Of a stretch of 64,000 nt of DNA, positions 10,878 through 23,128 are shown piece after piece. The stretch is from assembly GCA_039519185.1 (NCBI GenBank), contig CM076854.1, forward strand, positions 16,155,192-16,219,191, read 5' to 3'. How positions within the stretch are numbered: position 1 is the first letter of the stretch; the number at the start of each line of letters is the position of its first letter. This DNA comes from Astragalus membranaceus (lineage: Eukaryota > Streptophyta > Magnoliopsida > Fabales > Fabaceae). Under the pieces are notes generated by a model. It saw nothing but the letters and a program-made list of their open reading frames with translations. It ran no database searches and had not been told where the DNA came from. The position numbers and the translations under genes are program-made.

Positions 10878-11479
10878 TATGTAAATATTTTAGATTTTTT
10901 AAATAAACGCTTACATTTGAATAAAATTTTAATAAAAGTTTAGCGTATCATTGATTAAAAATTTCAATTAAAATATAAAGTTTCACAATATTATTTAATC
11001 TTAATAAATAAAATATGTTTGACGAAATTATAGTTTTAGTTCGTTAACTAGTAGTTGTTTGAGCCAAAAAAATTATGTCTTTTGTTTTTGACTCAAGGAA
11101 TGTTACTGCATTTCTTTCATTATTAAACTTGCAATACAAATAGGCAATATATCAAAATATTGAAAATTTTGAAGCCATCTTTGTTAAAGTATTAGCAATT
11201 TCATGTGTTTGCCTCTTAGTAAACTCTGTAGTAGCACAAATATGTTGGCTCGAGAGGTGGTGGATGATGTACCACAGTGACAAGGTTCCAATCTGGTGGT
11301 TTAGGTGGCAGTTAGGGTGTCAAAATGGATGGATGGGATGGATATGAGTTTGGATTATAATGGATGGATTTGAGAAATCCATTTACAAATTTATATCCAT
11401 TAAAAATTTACCAAATAAATCCAATCCAATCCATCAATTGACAAAAAAAAGTCCATCCAATCATCCATTAACAATTTTT
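10878..11479. other. AT-rich stretch with a possible hAT-MITE left end
   Basis: Mostly noncoding. From about 11317, 'tagggtgtcaaaatgg' resembles the start of plant hAT-type miniature elements (compare 57452). It is followed by palindromic repeats of 'atggatgg/ccatccat'. The Reina element inserts at 11480, and 'atggatggacattcaatc' resumes at 20571, so it probably landed in this repeat. The right end is not found. Confidence 0.45.
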
Positions 11480-11876
11480 TGTGACAATATCACATACCTA
11501 GTAATAATCTAAGTTTTTACTATTCATTGTCTTTTTACCTCTTTGTAGCTGTTGCATTTCATTTAGTGTAGTGAGTTGTTGCTCTTATCCTTTCGTACAA
11601 GCTGAGTTGTGCTAGCTGTCAGAATATATTTAGCATATTCCTAGGATCCTATGTAATCATTTGCCTATATATGGGGCATTTAAGGAATGGAATAATCAAT
11701 CATTGGAACAATCATTATATTTCTTACCTCTGTCATAAATTCTATGCCCTAGCGCCGTCAATTGCCTCAACTCACCAAGGGGTATTCTCACATCACCTCT
11801 TCTGGGTTGTTGCTGGAGTGTTACTGGAGCTCCCCTCCCTAGCAATCCAAAGCCACAGTCACGTTATACCGTTTCA
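11480..11876 (+). repeat. 5' LTR of the Reina-like element
   Basis: TGTGACAATATCAC at the start to 'ataccgtttca' at the end. It matches the split 3' LTR (16327-16387 plus 20004 onward) with scattered substitutions such as gcgccgtcaattgcc versus gcgctgtcaattgcg. 'gcctatatatggggc' near 11665 is a likely TATA box. Confidence 0.88.
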
Positions 11877-11905
11877 ACTGGTATTCAGAGCACCGTTCCT
11901 GCAAC

Positions 11906-12943
11906 ATGGCCACCACTAGAGCTCAATCAATAAGTGAACTGGAGAAAAGAATGGAAGAGGATCAAAATGAGACCAATGCAAGAATCACTCAGCTGCAAAC
12001 TCAAGTAAATGATAGTATGCAGGAAATACGCACTCTTCTTTGTACTCAGATTCAAAATTCCCCAATCCAAACTCAGGTAGACCCACCTCCTCCACCTCCT
12101 CCTACACCTTGACACCAAAACTACTCTACCAGACTTTCTAAGGTAGAATTTCCTAAGTTTGATGGGAAAAATGTCAAGGATTGGTTATATAAATGTGACC
12201 AATTTTTTTCTCTTGATGAGACTCCATAAGAGAATCGTGTGCACCTGGCATCCATTCACTTAGAAGGCTTAGCTCTTCAATGGCATTTGAACTATATGCG
12301 CCAAAAATTTGACATTTACCCTTCTTGGAACCAATATGTCACTGATGTTGCTACTAGGTTTGGGGATCCGTATGATGATCCTTTATCCAACCTAGTTCAA
12401 ATCAAACAAGGTACTAAGATACAGGAGTGTGTAGATGAGTTTGAGCTTGCCCTCACTCAAGTTCACCTTATACCAGAGCATTCATTAAGCATTTTCCTAG
12501 CTGGCCTTGAACATTCTACACAAATGCATGTTAGGATGTTTAACCCTACTACAGTTGCCCAAGCCATTCACCTTGCTCGCCTTTATGAAGCCTCCAAACC
12601 ACCTAAACCACCAAACCGTTTCACTAAACCATACACTATACCCACAAATATACCTAGTTCTTCTACCCAAAATTCCCCTGTACCTACTGACCAAAATACA
12701 AAACCTCTTTTCTCTAAGACAAACCGAACATTTAGCCCTGCCTATATGGAGGAAAGAAGAGTCAAAGGCCTATGTTACTACTGTGATGAGCCTTTCACAC
12801 CAGGACATCACCTTAAACATAGGAAACACCAACTTATGCTCCTTGAAATAGAGGAGGATGAACCCACAGACCTGGAACCTGTCTTAACAGAAGTCACTCA
12901 ACCAGATGACCCCCCCAACACTGAAATCATGTCATGTCCCTAA
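11906..12943 (+). pseudogene. Reina-like gag, broken
   Basis: Begins MATTRAQSISELEKRMEEDQ, a coiled-coil-rich gag N-terminus. It continues in one frame through a TGA (12110-12112) and a TAA (12227-12229). The capsid core keeps FPKFDGKNVKDWLYKCDQFF and ENRVHLASIHLEGLALQWH, matching the retrotransposon gag domain. The zinc knuckle near 12767 reads CYYCDEPFTPGHHLKH: the last cysteine is His, so metal binding is probably lost. At about 12930 the frame must shift to continue into protease. Gag would form the virus-like particle; this copy cannot make a full-length product without readthrough and frameshifting. Confidence 0.9.
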
Positions 12944-15900
12944 ATGCCTTGACTGGTTGTTCTAATTGTCAAACCATGCGAGTTTCTGGTATGTATGACA
13001 AGAAATTGCTACATATACAGCTTGATAGTGGCAGTACACATAATTTCTTAGATGAAGCTGTGGCTACGAAGTTGGGTTGCAAATTGGGGCCTGTTTCACC
13101 ACTTGCCATCACTTGTGGGGGTGGCCACAAGTTGGAAGCATTATACATGTGTAAAGGGTTCCAGTGGCAGTTACAACATGCCACATTCAAAGCTGATATG
13201 ATTGTTCTGTCTTTGGAGTGTTTTGACCTAATTTTGGGTGTTCAATGGTTGAAATCACTTGGTCCTATTCTATGGGACTTTGAGAAGTTGCAAATGGAGT
13301 TTTCAACTCAAGGGAGGAAATTTTGTCTAAGGGCCAAAGTACCAACTCTGAAGTTAGTGGGAACTAAAACTTTCTCTCAAGCATTACAACAAGGAATTAG
13401 GCTATGTTTCCTAAGTACACAGCCTTTTGCACCACAGTTGTCTCTGCCTACAGAAGCTGTTACTGAATGCCTGTCTACAGCTTTGCCTGCTGCAATCACT
13501 GCACTATTGGATACTTACAAAGACATTTTTGAGCAACCTACGGTCTTACCTCCTAGCAAACCTGGTCACAGAATTCCACTGAAAGAAGGTACTGAACCTT
13601 TTAACTTACGCCCTTGCAGATACTCAGCTATTTAGAAAAATATTGTTGATAATCTAGTAGAGGATATGTAAAAACAAGGTATTATACAACATAGTGTGAG
13701 CCCTTTTGCTTCCCCAACAGTGTTAGTCAGAAAGAAAGACGGTTCATGGTGTTTATGTGTTGATTTTAGAAGACTTAATAGCCATACCATTAAAGATAGA
13801 TTCCCCATTCCTCTCATTGATGATTTAATGGATGAGTTAGGTGGTGCTACTATCTTTTCAAAACTAGACCTCAAATTTGGCTATCACCAAGTTAGAATGG
13901 ACTTAGGAGAGGAACACAAAACAACTTTCAAGACCCATAGTGGCCATTTTGAATACTTAGTCATGCCTTTTGGTCTCTCTAATGCACCTGCTACATTTCA
14001 GGCCCTTATGAATCATGTTTTCTCTGCTTTTCTGAGGATATTTGTGATCATATTTTTCGATGATATACTAGTGTACAGTAAAACACTAACTGATCATGTT
14101 GAGCACCTACAGCTAATCTTTGATGTTGTGAGGAGAGAGCAATTGTTTCTTAACATATCTAAATGTCAATTTGCTACTACCATGGTTGAATATTTGGGGC
14201 ACATTATCTCTGAAAAAGGGGTGGCTACTGACCCTGCAAAAGTCAAGGTAGTGACTGAATGGACCTTACCATCTAATCTCAAACAACTCAGAGATTTCTT
14301 GGGATTGGCTGGGTATTATAGGAGGTTTGTCAAGGATTTTGGCAAGATTGCCAAGCCTTTAACAGAAATGTTAAAGAAGGACAGTTTTTCATGGTCTGCT
14401 GTTTCAACACAGGCATTTTCACGATCTTAAAAGAGCCTTAATCACTACTCCAGTTTTAGCTCTGCCAAACTTCAACAAAAGGTTTATTATTGAGACTGAT
14501 GTTTCGGGGAAAGGCATAGGGGCTGTGTTAATGCAAGAACACCACCCTATTGCTTATATCAGTAAGTCCTTGGGACCTAAACAATAGGCTATGTCTATCT
14601 ATGAGAGAGAACTTCTGGCTATAGTCTATGCTATCCAAAAGTGGGGACTTATCTCACTCATGGTCCTTTCACAATTAGGACGGATCAAAAGAGTATCAAA
14701 CACATTTTGGATCAACGTTTAAACACTCTTTTCCAACAAGTGTGGGTCTCTAAACCTATGGGCTATGAGTTTGACATTCACTATAAAGAGGAATCTACAA
14801 ATAAGGCAGCTGATGCTTTGTCTAGAAAAGAAGGAGCTGAGTTACTAACTCTAATGCTGGAGAATGGACACACTGATATCTTAGCTAAAATTCAACACTC
14901 TTGGAACACTGACCCTCACCTACAAGGGTTGATTGTTGATTTCCAAAGGGAGCCTACCACTCACCCTCAGTTTTCTTATGTGAGATTAGAATTAAGAAGA
15001 CGAGGAAAGTTGGTAATTGGAGCTGATTCTGCTATCAAGACTCTAATATTTCAATGGCTACATGACCCTCCTCTAGGAGGACATTCTGGAAGGGACAATA
15101 CTGCTGCCCGTATTAAGTCCCTTTTCTTTTGGAAAGGAATGAACAAGGATATTCAAAGCTATGTCATAAACTGCAGAATCTGTCAAATCAATAAGCATGA
15201 AACAGTGGCTACCCCTGGCCTTCTTCAGCCACTACCAATTCCCTCTCGCATTTGGCAGGACATCATCTTAGACTTCATTGAAGGTTTGCCTTCCTCTAAG
15301 GGTAAACAAGTTATTTTTGTTGTGGTAGATAGACTTAGCAAGTATGCTCATTTCATTGCTATTTCTCACCCTTATTTTGCTATGGATGTTGCTCAAATAT
15401 TTATGGATCATGTGTTTAAACTCCATGGTATGCCTAGTAGTATTACTAGTGACAGAGATCCTATTTTCTTAAGTCATGTTTGGAATGAGTTTTTCAAGCT
15501 TCAAGGGGTATCTTTGAATAAGTCCACAGCCTATCACCCACAATCTGATGGGCAAACTGAGATTGTGAACAAGGGTTTAGAAACATACGTAAGGTGTATG
15601 TGTTCTGACAGACCTTCTACTTGGTCTCAAATCCTTGCTTTGGCCGAATGGTGGTATAATACTAACTTTCATTCCTCAATTCAAGCAATACCCTATGAAA
15701 TTGTATATGGGCAGACTCCTCCAATGTATCTTCCATACCTGCTTGGAGAATCCACCAATGCTGTTGTAAATCGTACTCTAGCAGCTAGGGAAAAAGCTAT
15801 TAAGTTGCTTAAGTTTCATCTCCTAAGGGTTCAAAACAGGATGACTCAATAGGCCAATAAGCTTCGTATTGACAGAAACTTTGCTATTGGGGATTTTGTC

Positions 15901-16275
15901 TATTTGAAGTTGCAACCTTATAGGCAAACTACCTTGAAGCCTCATGTTGTGCACAAGTTACTGCCCAAGTACTTTGGGCCTTACAAGATACTAGATCATG
16001 TGGGAAATGTAGCATATCAACTTGAATTACCCTCCACTGCAGGAATTCATTATGTTATACATGTTTCTCAGCTCAAACTTTGTCCTAACCCTACTGACAG
16101 TGCTATTGTTCCTATTCCACCTACTGCTTCTCAATTTGACAAAGAACCAGAGGCAATTTTAGAGAGAAAGATGGTTAAGAGGGGTAGAAAGGCAGCCACC
16201 AAAATCTTGGTGAAATGGAAGATCCTCCCCAATGATCAAGCCACCTGGGAGTACTATTATGACCTGCTTCAATAG
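12934..16275 (+). pseudogene. Reina-like pol: protease, RT, RNase H, integrase, chromodomain; broken
   Basis: Order seen: aspartic protease (IQLDSGSTHNFLDEAV, near 13010); RT from about 13690, with the DLKFGYHQVRM and MPFGLSNAPATFQ blocks and catalytic IIFFDDILVYS (FFDD for the usual Y/F-x-DD); RNase H (FIIETDVSGKGIGAVL); integrase zinc finger (H-H-C-C around HSGRDNTAARI and CRICQ); and integrase core with acidic residues in DFIEGLP, SDRDPIF and E downstream of HPQSDGQTE. The C-terminal ILERKMVKRGRKAATKILVKW and WEYYYDLLQ resemble a chromodomain-type tail. Defects: stops at 13633, 13669, 14585 and 15850; frameshifts in the T-run at 14416-14419 and in the G-run near 14637. No function is possible from this copy. 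Confidence 0.92.
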
Positions 16276-16719
16276 TTTCCAGCTTTCCACCCTTGAGGAC
16301 AAGGGTGTTCTTCAACCCCAGGGTATTGTGACAGTATCACATACCTAATAATAATCTAAGTTTTTACTGTTCATTGTCTTTTTACCTTGTCATACCCCAA
16401 TTTTGTCCGGCTTAGGTCCAAACCCTAATTTTCCACACAAAAATAAATTATGCATTGCATTTTGGGTCCTAGAAACCGCTCCAAAGTTTTTGAAATCATT
16501 TTTAGGTTTAGAATGCACTTTTTAGGAAATTAGGGTTTTTAGGGTCAAAAAGGGCATTTTGGTCATCACTCACAAAAGATTTCATAAAAATGATTTTTGC
16601 ATGAAAATATGTTATGCATGCATGGCAAGCTTTGGAAAATATTTTATGCATGCATGGCAAAGACCTAAAAACATTTTTGTGAAAAGCAAGAATCAATTTC
16701 TATTATACCATAGGCCAAG

Positions 16720-17275
16720 AATCGATTTATAGTATATTCTAAAGGCCATGGAATCGATTTTCAGGCAATCCTTAAGGCCAAGAATCGATTTCTCAATCAT
16801 ATGTTTAAAGCTTGAAATCGATTTCTACATATACTCAAGGCAAAGCTAAAAATCGATTTCCCTCTTTTTGCATATGCCTTGAAATCGATTTTCAAGCTCT
16901 TCCATAGGCCATGAATCGATTCCTCATTGTTTTGATTAAGGGAAGAATCGATTTTCACCTATAAAAGAGGTCCTGAAAATCGATTCCTCATTGTTTTAAC
17001 TAAGGGAAGAATCGATTTTCACCTATAAAGGAGGTCCTGAAAATCGATTCCTCATTGTTTTAACTAAGGGAAGAATCGATTTTCACCTAATAAAGGAGGT
17101 CCTGAAAATCGATTCCTACCTGTTTTCAAAGAACAAAGAATCGATTCCCATGTTTTCCAAAGAATAAAGAATCGATTCCTCACTATTTCAACTATCCAAA
17201 GAATCGATTCTTGAGGCTTCTAAAATGATAAGAATCGATTCCTCACCTTTTTAACTTCATGTCACAATCGATTCT
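16720..17275. repeat. Array of about 18 AATCGATT palindromes in Ogre-type U3
   Basis: AATCGATT recurs about every 30 bp. Within it, three near-identical higher-order copies of 'aaaatcgattcctcattgtt' plus 'gaatcgattttcacctata' lie at about 16910-17110. It sits directly upstream of the LTR TATA box, as in the copia LTR. Confidence 0.85.
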
Positions 17276-17318
17276 TCACTTTCATTAAATATTTTTTCAG
17301 ATCTACGCTTTCCTAAAG

Positions 17319-17330
17319 CCTATAAATAGG
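17319..17330 (+). promoter_or_regulatory. TATA box of the Ogre-type solo LTR
   Basis: CCTATAAATAGG preceded by CTACGCTTTCCTAAAG. Nearly identical context to the copia LTR TATA box at 2287-2298 (minus). Confidence 0.75.
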
Positions 17331-20300
17331 CAGCCTCAAGTCACATTTTGGGGGACAGAAACACAGACACAGACATTTTTTGCAAGATCACACGCGAACT
17401 CCTCTCTGCTTCTCAGACACAGATTTTCACGAGATCAGAGAAAAAACCCATTTTTCTCGAAATCTCTCACATTTTAGAAAAACTCTTCTACGCTTTATTT
17501 TTTCGCTCTATTCGTTCCGTTGGTCCGTCTGAGCTGATCTTCTGCAAGAGTTAGTTGGAGTTGCGTTCTTCAAGTGGCAGTATCTGCCTTCATCAGAGGT
17601 ATTTCTGTCTTTATATTTGTTAATATTTAATCATTGTGATCCATGCCAAAATTGCCCCATGTGATTTAACTTAGTTATAGTGTCATTGTTGATGATGAAC
17701 CACATGATTCCCACTTATGCCTAGTGCATCATGTTCTGAGTGGTGAAGATGGTCTCAGATGATTCAACCCTTTTAGTTTATATGATGATTGGCAATGTGA
17801 TTCACACTTGTGCACTTGTGCACTTAATCTTAAGTGTGAGGATTGACCAAAGTGATTCAACGTTCTTTGATACTTTGGTCGCTAAATAATTTGCTTGCCT
17901 ATGCTTGCCAATGATCATGATTGAGGCAACTCTTTTGCTTAAGCTTACAGTTTCGTTGTCTACTCTCATATAGAATATCATCAATACTTAGATAGGTCCA
18001 TTCCTTACATTGCATCTTCCACTAGATGTGCATTTAGATTCCCTTGCGTTTTGTAGAAATATTTGAGTATGGTTCTCGCCTAGCATCTTCCACTAGATGT
18101 GCATTTAGGTTCAATCTCGCCTACTCTTGTATTTTGCTTAATGCCCAATTCAAGTTCCTTCCTTGCCTATCTATGTGTTGTGATCTAATATGTGTAGCTT
18201 AGGCTTGATTGTTGTTTGCAAATTCAAATATTGTTGCTTAATGATTTGATTCCACTGATTGTGTTATGCTTGAATCCACCAATTCTTTCTTGCATTCATT
18301 GTTTTCATTTCTAAAACGACCCGGCACAAAAACGGTTACTAGTGGCAATCCATCACAACCTTTGTTGGTTTGATTGTCATGAAAGCCCCAATTTCAAAAG
18401 AATTTTCGTAAGCATAAAGCAAGCTACTAGTGATAATCTATCACAACCTTTGTTGGTTTGATTATCATGAACGCGTCCAATTTCAAAAAGCATCTTTCTA
18501 GGTATCAAAGAATCAAAAACAAGTTATTAGCGGTGGTCCATCATAACCTTTGTTAGTTTGATCATCATGAAAGATTTTCATTTTTAAGGCTCATCAGAAC
18601 TACGTCGCTTTGATTCTCATTTGAGATACGTAGGAGCGAGTCACATTCTCGTCAAGCGCAACAAATAAAAATCCTTTTCGCAACCCTAAACAAATCATTT
18701 TCATAAAACAAACAAAAAGAATCATTTTCAAACTCATTGTTGCTAGTAGCTCATCAGAGCCTTTGTTCGTTTAGCTATTAGTGGCAATGTCCTTTTCTCA
18801 TAAGAATAATAAACGATGATCCATCATAACCTTTGTTAGTTTGATCATCGTGCAAATCAATCTCCTTCGAAAATCACTTTCAAAAAAAGATAATAAAAAA
18901 CGAGTTGTTATCAATAGTCCATCAGAACCTTTGTTCGTTTGACTAGCGGTACAACTCTCTTTTTTGAGTATTTAGTAGTGATTCATCATAGCCTCTGCTA
19001 GTTTAATCATTTGCTAATGCTCGTCCTATTTCAAAAAACTCACTAAAAAAAGATAAAAAACAAAAACTTTTCAAAAAGACAAAGGAGAACTACGTAGCTT
19101 TGAATTCTCCATCGCACCGGGAGATACGTAGGAGCGGGTCACATCCCGTCAAGCATAACAAATAAAAATCATTTTCACAATAAGTTTTCAAACAATTATT
19201 TTCAAAAGAACCTAGAACTACGTCGCCTTTTATTCTCCACCCGGAGATACGTAGGAGCAGGGCCACGCCCCTGTCAAGCGCAAAAATAAACAATTTCTAA
19301 ATTAAAAAATACAAACACATCTCTTTCATTTCAAAAACAAAAAATCCTATTTTTAAAGTAGGGGATTAAGTCGGTCGTACGGCCGGGTTAGTCATCGTTT
19401 TAGGATAAGTGAACTGTGGCCCTCCAGAGCCCCAGCGCTCCTTCAGCCCTCAGCGGCCCTTCAGAGCCCCAGCGCTCCTTCAGACCCCCAGTGGTCCTTC
19501 AACACAGATCACACAGTCCTAAAACCCCTACATTAAAAAACACCAACCAACCACCATTTTCAAAACCGAGAACTACGTAGCTTTGAATTCTCCATCGCAC
19601 CGGAAGATACGTAGGAGCGGGCCATGTCCCGTCAAGCACTTTTTTCTAAAAACCCTTCTTCTTTCCTTTCTCGCCAAAAATAAAATTTTCATTAAAGTTT
19701 TCCAATTCATCCTCAAACAAGAAATAAATAGGCAAATCTGGGCATTTTTTAAATCAAACGTTAAAACCACACATTTAATTAGAGGTTCCCTTTCGGTAGA
19801 AAGGACGTGTGCGGTGCTAATACCTTCCTCGCACGTAATCGACCCCCGAACCTATATCTCTAGTTTTCAAAAGACCATCCGCCTTGTCTAAAAGACCCTT
19901 TTTCAATGTTTTGGTCTTAAAATTAAAATATTGGTGGCGGCTCCAAAATTTTCTACATTGTACATTGAGAAACCCCGAGCCGGGGATTTTTCGGGGTGCA
20001 ACATACCTCTTTGTAGCCGTTGCATTTCATTTAGTGTAGTGAGCTGTTGCTCTTATCCTTTCGTACAAGCTAACCTGTGTTAGCTGTCAGAGTATATCTA
20101 GCATATTCCTAGGATTCTATGTAATCATTTGCCTATATGCGGGGCATTTAAGGAATGGAATAATCAATCATTGGAACAATCATTATATTTCTTACCTCTC
20201 ATAAATTCTGTGCCCTAGCGCTGTCAATTGCGTCAGCTCACCAAGGGGTATTCTCACATTACCTCTTATGGGTTGTTGCTGGAGTGTTACCGAAACTCCC

Positions 20301-20674
20301 CTCCCTAGCAATCCAAAGCCACAGTCACGTTATACCGTTTCAACTGGTATTCAGAGCACCGTTCCTGCAACATGGCCACCACTAGAGCTCAATCAATAAG
20401 TGAACTGGAGAAAAGAATGGAAGAGGATCAAAATGAGACCAATGCAAGAATCACTCAGCTGCAAACTCAAGTAAATGATAGTATGCAGGAAATACGCACT
20501 CTTCTTTGTACTCAGATTCAAAATCCCTAGCAATCCAAAGCCACAATCACGTTATACCGTGTCACTTTTTATGGATGGACATTCAATCTATCAATTAATA
20601 ATAATTTAATAAAAAAATATTGTATTAGTCAAAAAAATAAAATAAAAAAGTCATAATTTTATATAAATATAAAA

Positions 20675-20677
<3 letters not shown>

Positions 20678-20747
<70 letters not shown>
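20678..20747. repeat. (AT)n microsatellite, about 35 units
   Basis: Uninterrupted TA dinucleotides, ending four bases before the Helitron CTAG end at 20752. Confidence 0.95.
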
Positions 20748-20752
<5 letters not shown>

Positions 20753-20779
20753 TAGTATGTAACCCGTGCATCGCACGGG

Positions 20780-22947
20780 AAACAATTTTCATGTTATATT
20801 AAATTTAAGTAATTTGTGAAAATAACTAAGTTTAAATAATTATCTTGTTATTATAAATTTTCAAGTTATATTAAAACAAATATAAATATAAATTTAGAAA
20901 TTAAAAATTAAGTACATTTGTTTGTTTTTTATCACTATTTTAGTTGTTTGTCTAAATATTAATGATTAAAGATTCTAGTGGTGATAATATTCAACTTTGA
21001 AAGGCCCAGTCGGTTATTATCTCATAAAAGGGGGGAAATTTAACTTCACCCAACAAAATAAAAGGGGCATAAGTTGAAATAGGGAAATAAGAGTTTCTGG
21101 ACATATTTGTCAAAAAATGGGTTTAGGTGGACATCAGTTTGGCAATTAGTTGAGGGATTGAAACACTTGATAGGTATGGAGGCTTGAGTTACTGTTGTTG
21201 CGCTAGAGAAGAGGATCAAAACCAAATCTGCCGTGATTTGTTGTGCTTGGTTGTTTGGAAGGAAAGATTGAAATATTGTGCATTTCAAGTGGCCTTTTTT
21301 GTTCATCAATCGCCGGCAGCATATGATTATATAATAAATTATATCGTTGTTGTATATTATATAGCTAGTAGACAATAACATTTAATATCAAATAATGTTA
21401 AATAATTACTAAAAAAATACATTAAAAAAATTCATTTGTTTGTTGTTGCTATATAAACGTCCAATCACTAGTTTAATTGCAATATACAATACCTAATTGA
21501 TAATGACTTATTATAATTATCTTCAAATAGGGATCAGTTGCATTAGTTCAACATATGATCAATTCAGGTATTGAATTTGTTTTATTTAGTAGTATAATGA
21601 AACACATGTAATCAATTGATAAATTGACAAATTGATATGATTATTGACCTGATTTTAAATGAGTTATTATTATAATTTCAAATGAGTAAACTGTTGCATA
21701 AGTTCGACATAACTTCATCTAATTATTTACATGTTTGTTGTATATCATTTAGATAGTAGACAAAAGACTTTAATATTAAATAATTCGAGTTAATTGCTAA
21801 AAATGTTTAATTGCAAGATACAATAGGAGATATTATATATATTTACTTTTTGTTCTGTAGTGGGTCTCATGATCCAGTCCAGAACACTTTCAGATGAGGA
21901 ATCAGTTGCATGAGTTCAACATATCTGATCATCTAACTATTTTTATACTTGAAACATCAAATATATTGGTCATAGATGTTTAAATTTCATTTTTAAATCT
22001 TTTAGGATTATTAGGACTATTGTTTTGTATAACAATTTAACATATGATTGGAATTACAACTGAAAATTTAATTGGAAATTTACTGTTACTGTTTGTAAAT
22101 GACACACAATGAACATTGGTATAAATAATTTATACAATCATTGAATTCATTTATTTGTAATTATCCCGTGTTTAGCTTTTTTTTCATTAAAGACATTGTT
22201 TTTTTAATTGATCTTTTTAGTATAATTTTAATAAAACCTAAATTGGGGTTTGATATTAGCCATACCTTGAAATGCAATTAAAGGATACTAATTTGGGGTT
22301 TGAATTGTGAATTTAAAAAAAAAAACTGTTTTTCCTCATGGCATTTGGGTTTTTTTTGACAATTGCATTTGTGTTTTTAAAAATGGGCATTATCAAATTT
22401 AAATTGTAATAATGAATATAATTACACAATAATCTGGTAGTAGTATTTATATATGGGATGGGGATCATTTTTGGGAAGGGGATGTGCACCGAAATATTGA
22501 AATATAATCATTTTTCACCATACATCATTACAAAAGCATAAATTGGAAGGAAAATTAAACTGTAGTTAATTTGGAAAATAATAAATTATTATGATTGAAG
22601 GTAAATATCATAAAATGAACTGTTAAATCATTGAGTTATGTAGTTGTTGTATTATAGTTATTGGTAATTAGTTAGAGTATATGCTTTTTAATCATACAAA
22701 ATTAGAGATTTAATGATTAAAAGTTATTTGTTTTGGTCTCTTCTTATTTAAGTTTTTATTAGTTTTGAGGCATGCATTTTTGGTAGTTGAAAAATGATTT
22801 TGCTCCTTGCAAATAAAATTTGGGTATGTATAAAAGGTCAAATATAGTAAGAATTTTACTGGATAATATGTATAAGAGGTCAAATATAGTAAGAATTTTA
22901 CTGGATGTTCAGTAATGGGACATTACATGGACCTTGTAAGTTGTAAC
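20780..22947. other. Noncoding AT-rich Helitron body
   Basis: No gene recognised. Three imperfect copies of a motif like 'atcagttgcatgagttcaacata' occur at about 21530, 21690 and 21900. A 35-40-bp direct repeat (gtataagaggtcaaatatag..aattttactgga) lies at about 22825-22905. Confidence 0.5.
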
Positions 22948-23128
22948 TACCACTATGCCAAAAATGGGCTTTGACAGCGCTTTTTTTGAGCCTATGACAG
23001 TGCATAAAAGCGCTGTCTATTCCAGTGTTGTTATAAGTTATGACAGCGCTTCCAAACACTTAAGAAGCGCTTTTATAGGTCCCCTTTAACAGCGTTTTTT
23101 TATAGAAAGTGTTGTCATAGACCCCATA

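Larger units (their letters stand above)
16388..20003 (+). mobile_element. Ogre/Tat-type solo LTR, 3616 bp, target duplication TACCT
   Basis: Begins TGTCATACCCC and ends GGGGTGCAACA, flanked by TACCT at 16383-16387 and 20004-20008. No internal domain, primer site or second LTR, so it is a solo LTR left by LTR-LTR recombination. U3 carries a CATGCATG block (16610-16665), an AATCGATT array (to 17275) and a TATA box (17319-17330). R/U5 carries repeated 'catcacaacctttgttggttt' units (18350-18980) and 'gatacgtaggagcggg' modules (18620-19620). Closely related R/U5 but unrelated U3 compared with 5249-9179. Confidence 0.93.
11480..20564 (+). mobile_element. Reina-like chromovirus (Ty3/gypsy), defective, with nested solo LTR
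   Basis: Short LTRs (397 bp for the 5' copy), a 5' primer site resembling initiator Met tRNA with one extra T (TGGTATTCAGAGC, 11879-11891), gag, then protease-RT-RNase H-integrase with a chromodomain-like tail. This fits the Reina clade, whose members are about 5 kb with short LTRs; clade assignment is inference. Without the nested insert (16388-20003) and the duplicated leader the element is about 5.2 kb. Coding is broken by at least six in-frame stops and three frameshifts. Flanks are T-rich (ttttt / ctttt), so a target duplication is not firm. Confidence 0.88.
16327..20564 (+). repeat. 3' LTR of the Reina-like element, split and rearranged
   Basis: LTR sequence 16327-16387 is interrupted by the solo LTR and resumes at 20004. 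It reaches the normal LTR end near 20343 but does not stop there. It continues through the primer-site region and about 180 bp of gag leader identical by eye to 11877-12060, then rejoins the last ~40 bp of the LTR ('ctagcaatccaaagcc...accgtgtca') ending at 20564. The join has 'tccc' microhomology. The flank follows immediately. Confidence 0.85.

Noticed and set aside
5249..20003. The Ogre-type LTRs at 5249 and 16388 as the two ends of one element
   Set aside because: 16388-20003 has its own perfect TACCT duplication inside the Reina LTR, the U3 regions differ, and 5249-9179 has a polypurine tract of a separate element on its left.
21046..21381. 111-codon minus frame as a gene
   Set aside because: AT-rich, hydrophobic low-complexity peptide with no motif, overlapped by an equally plausible plus frame.
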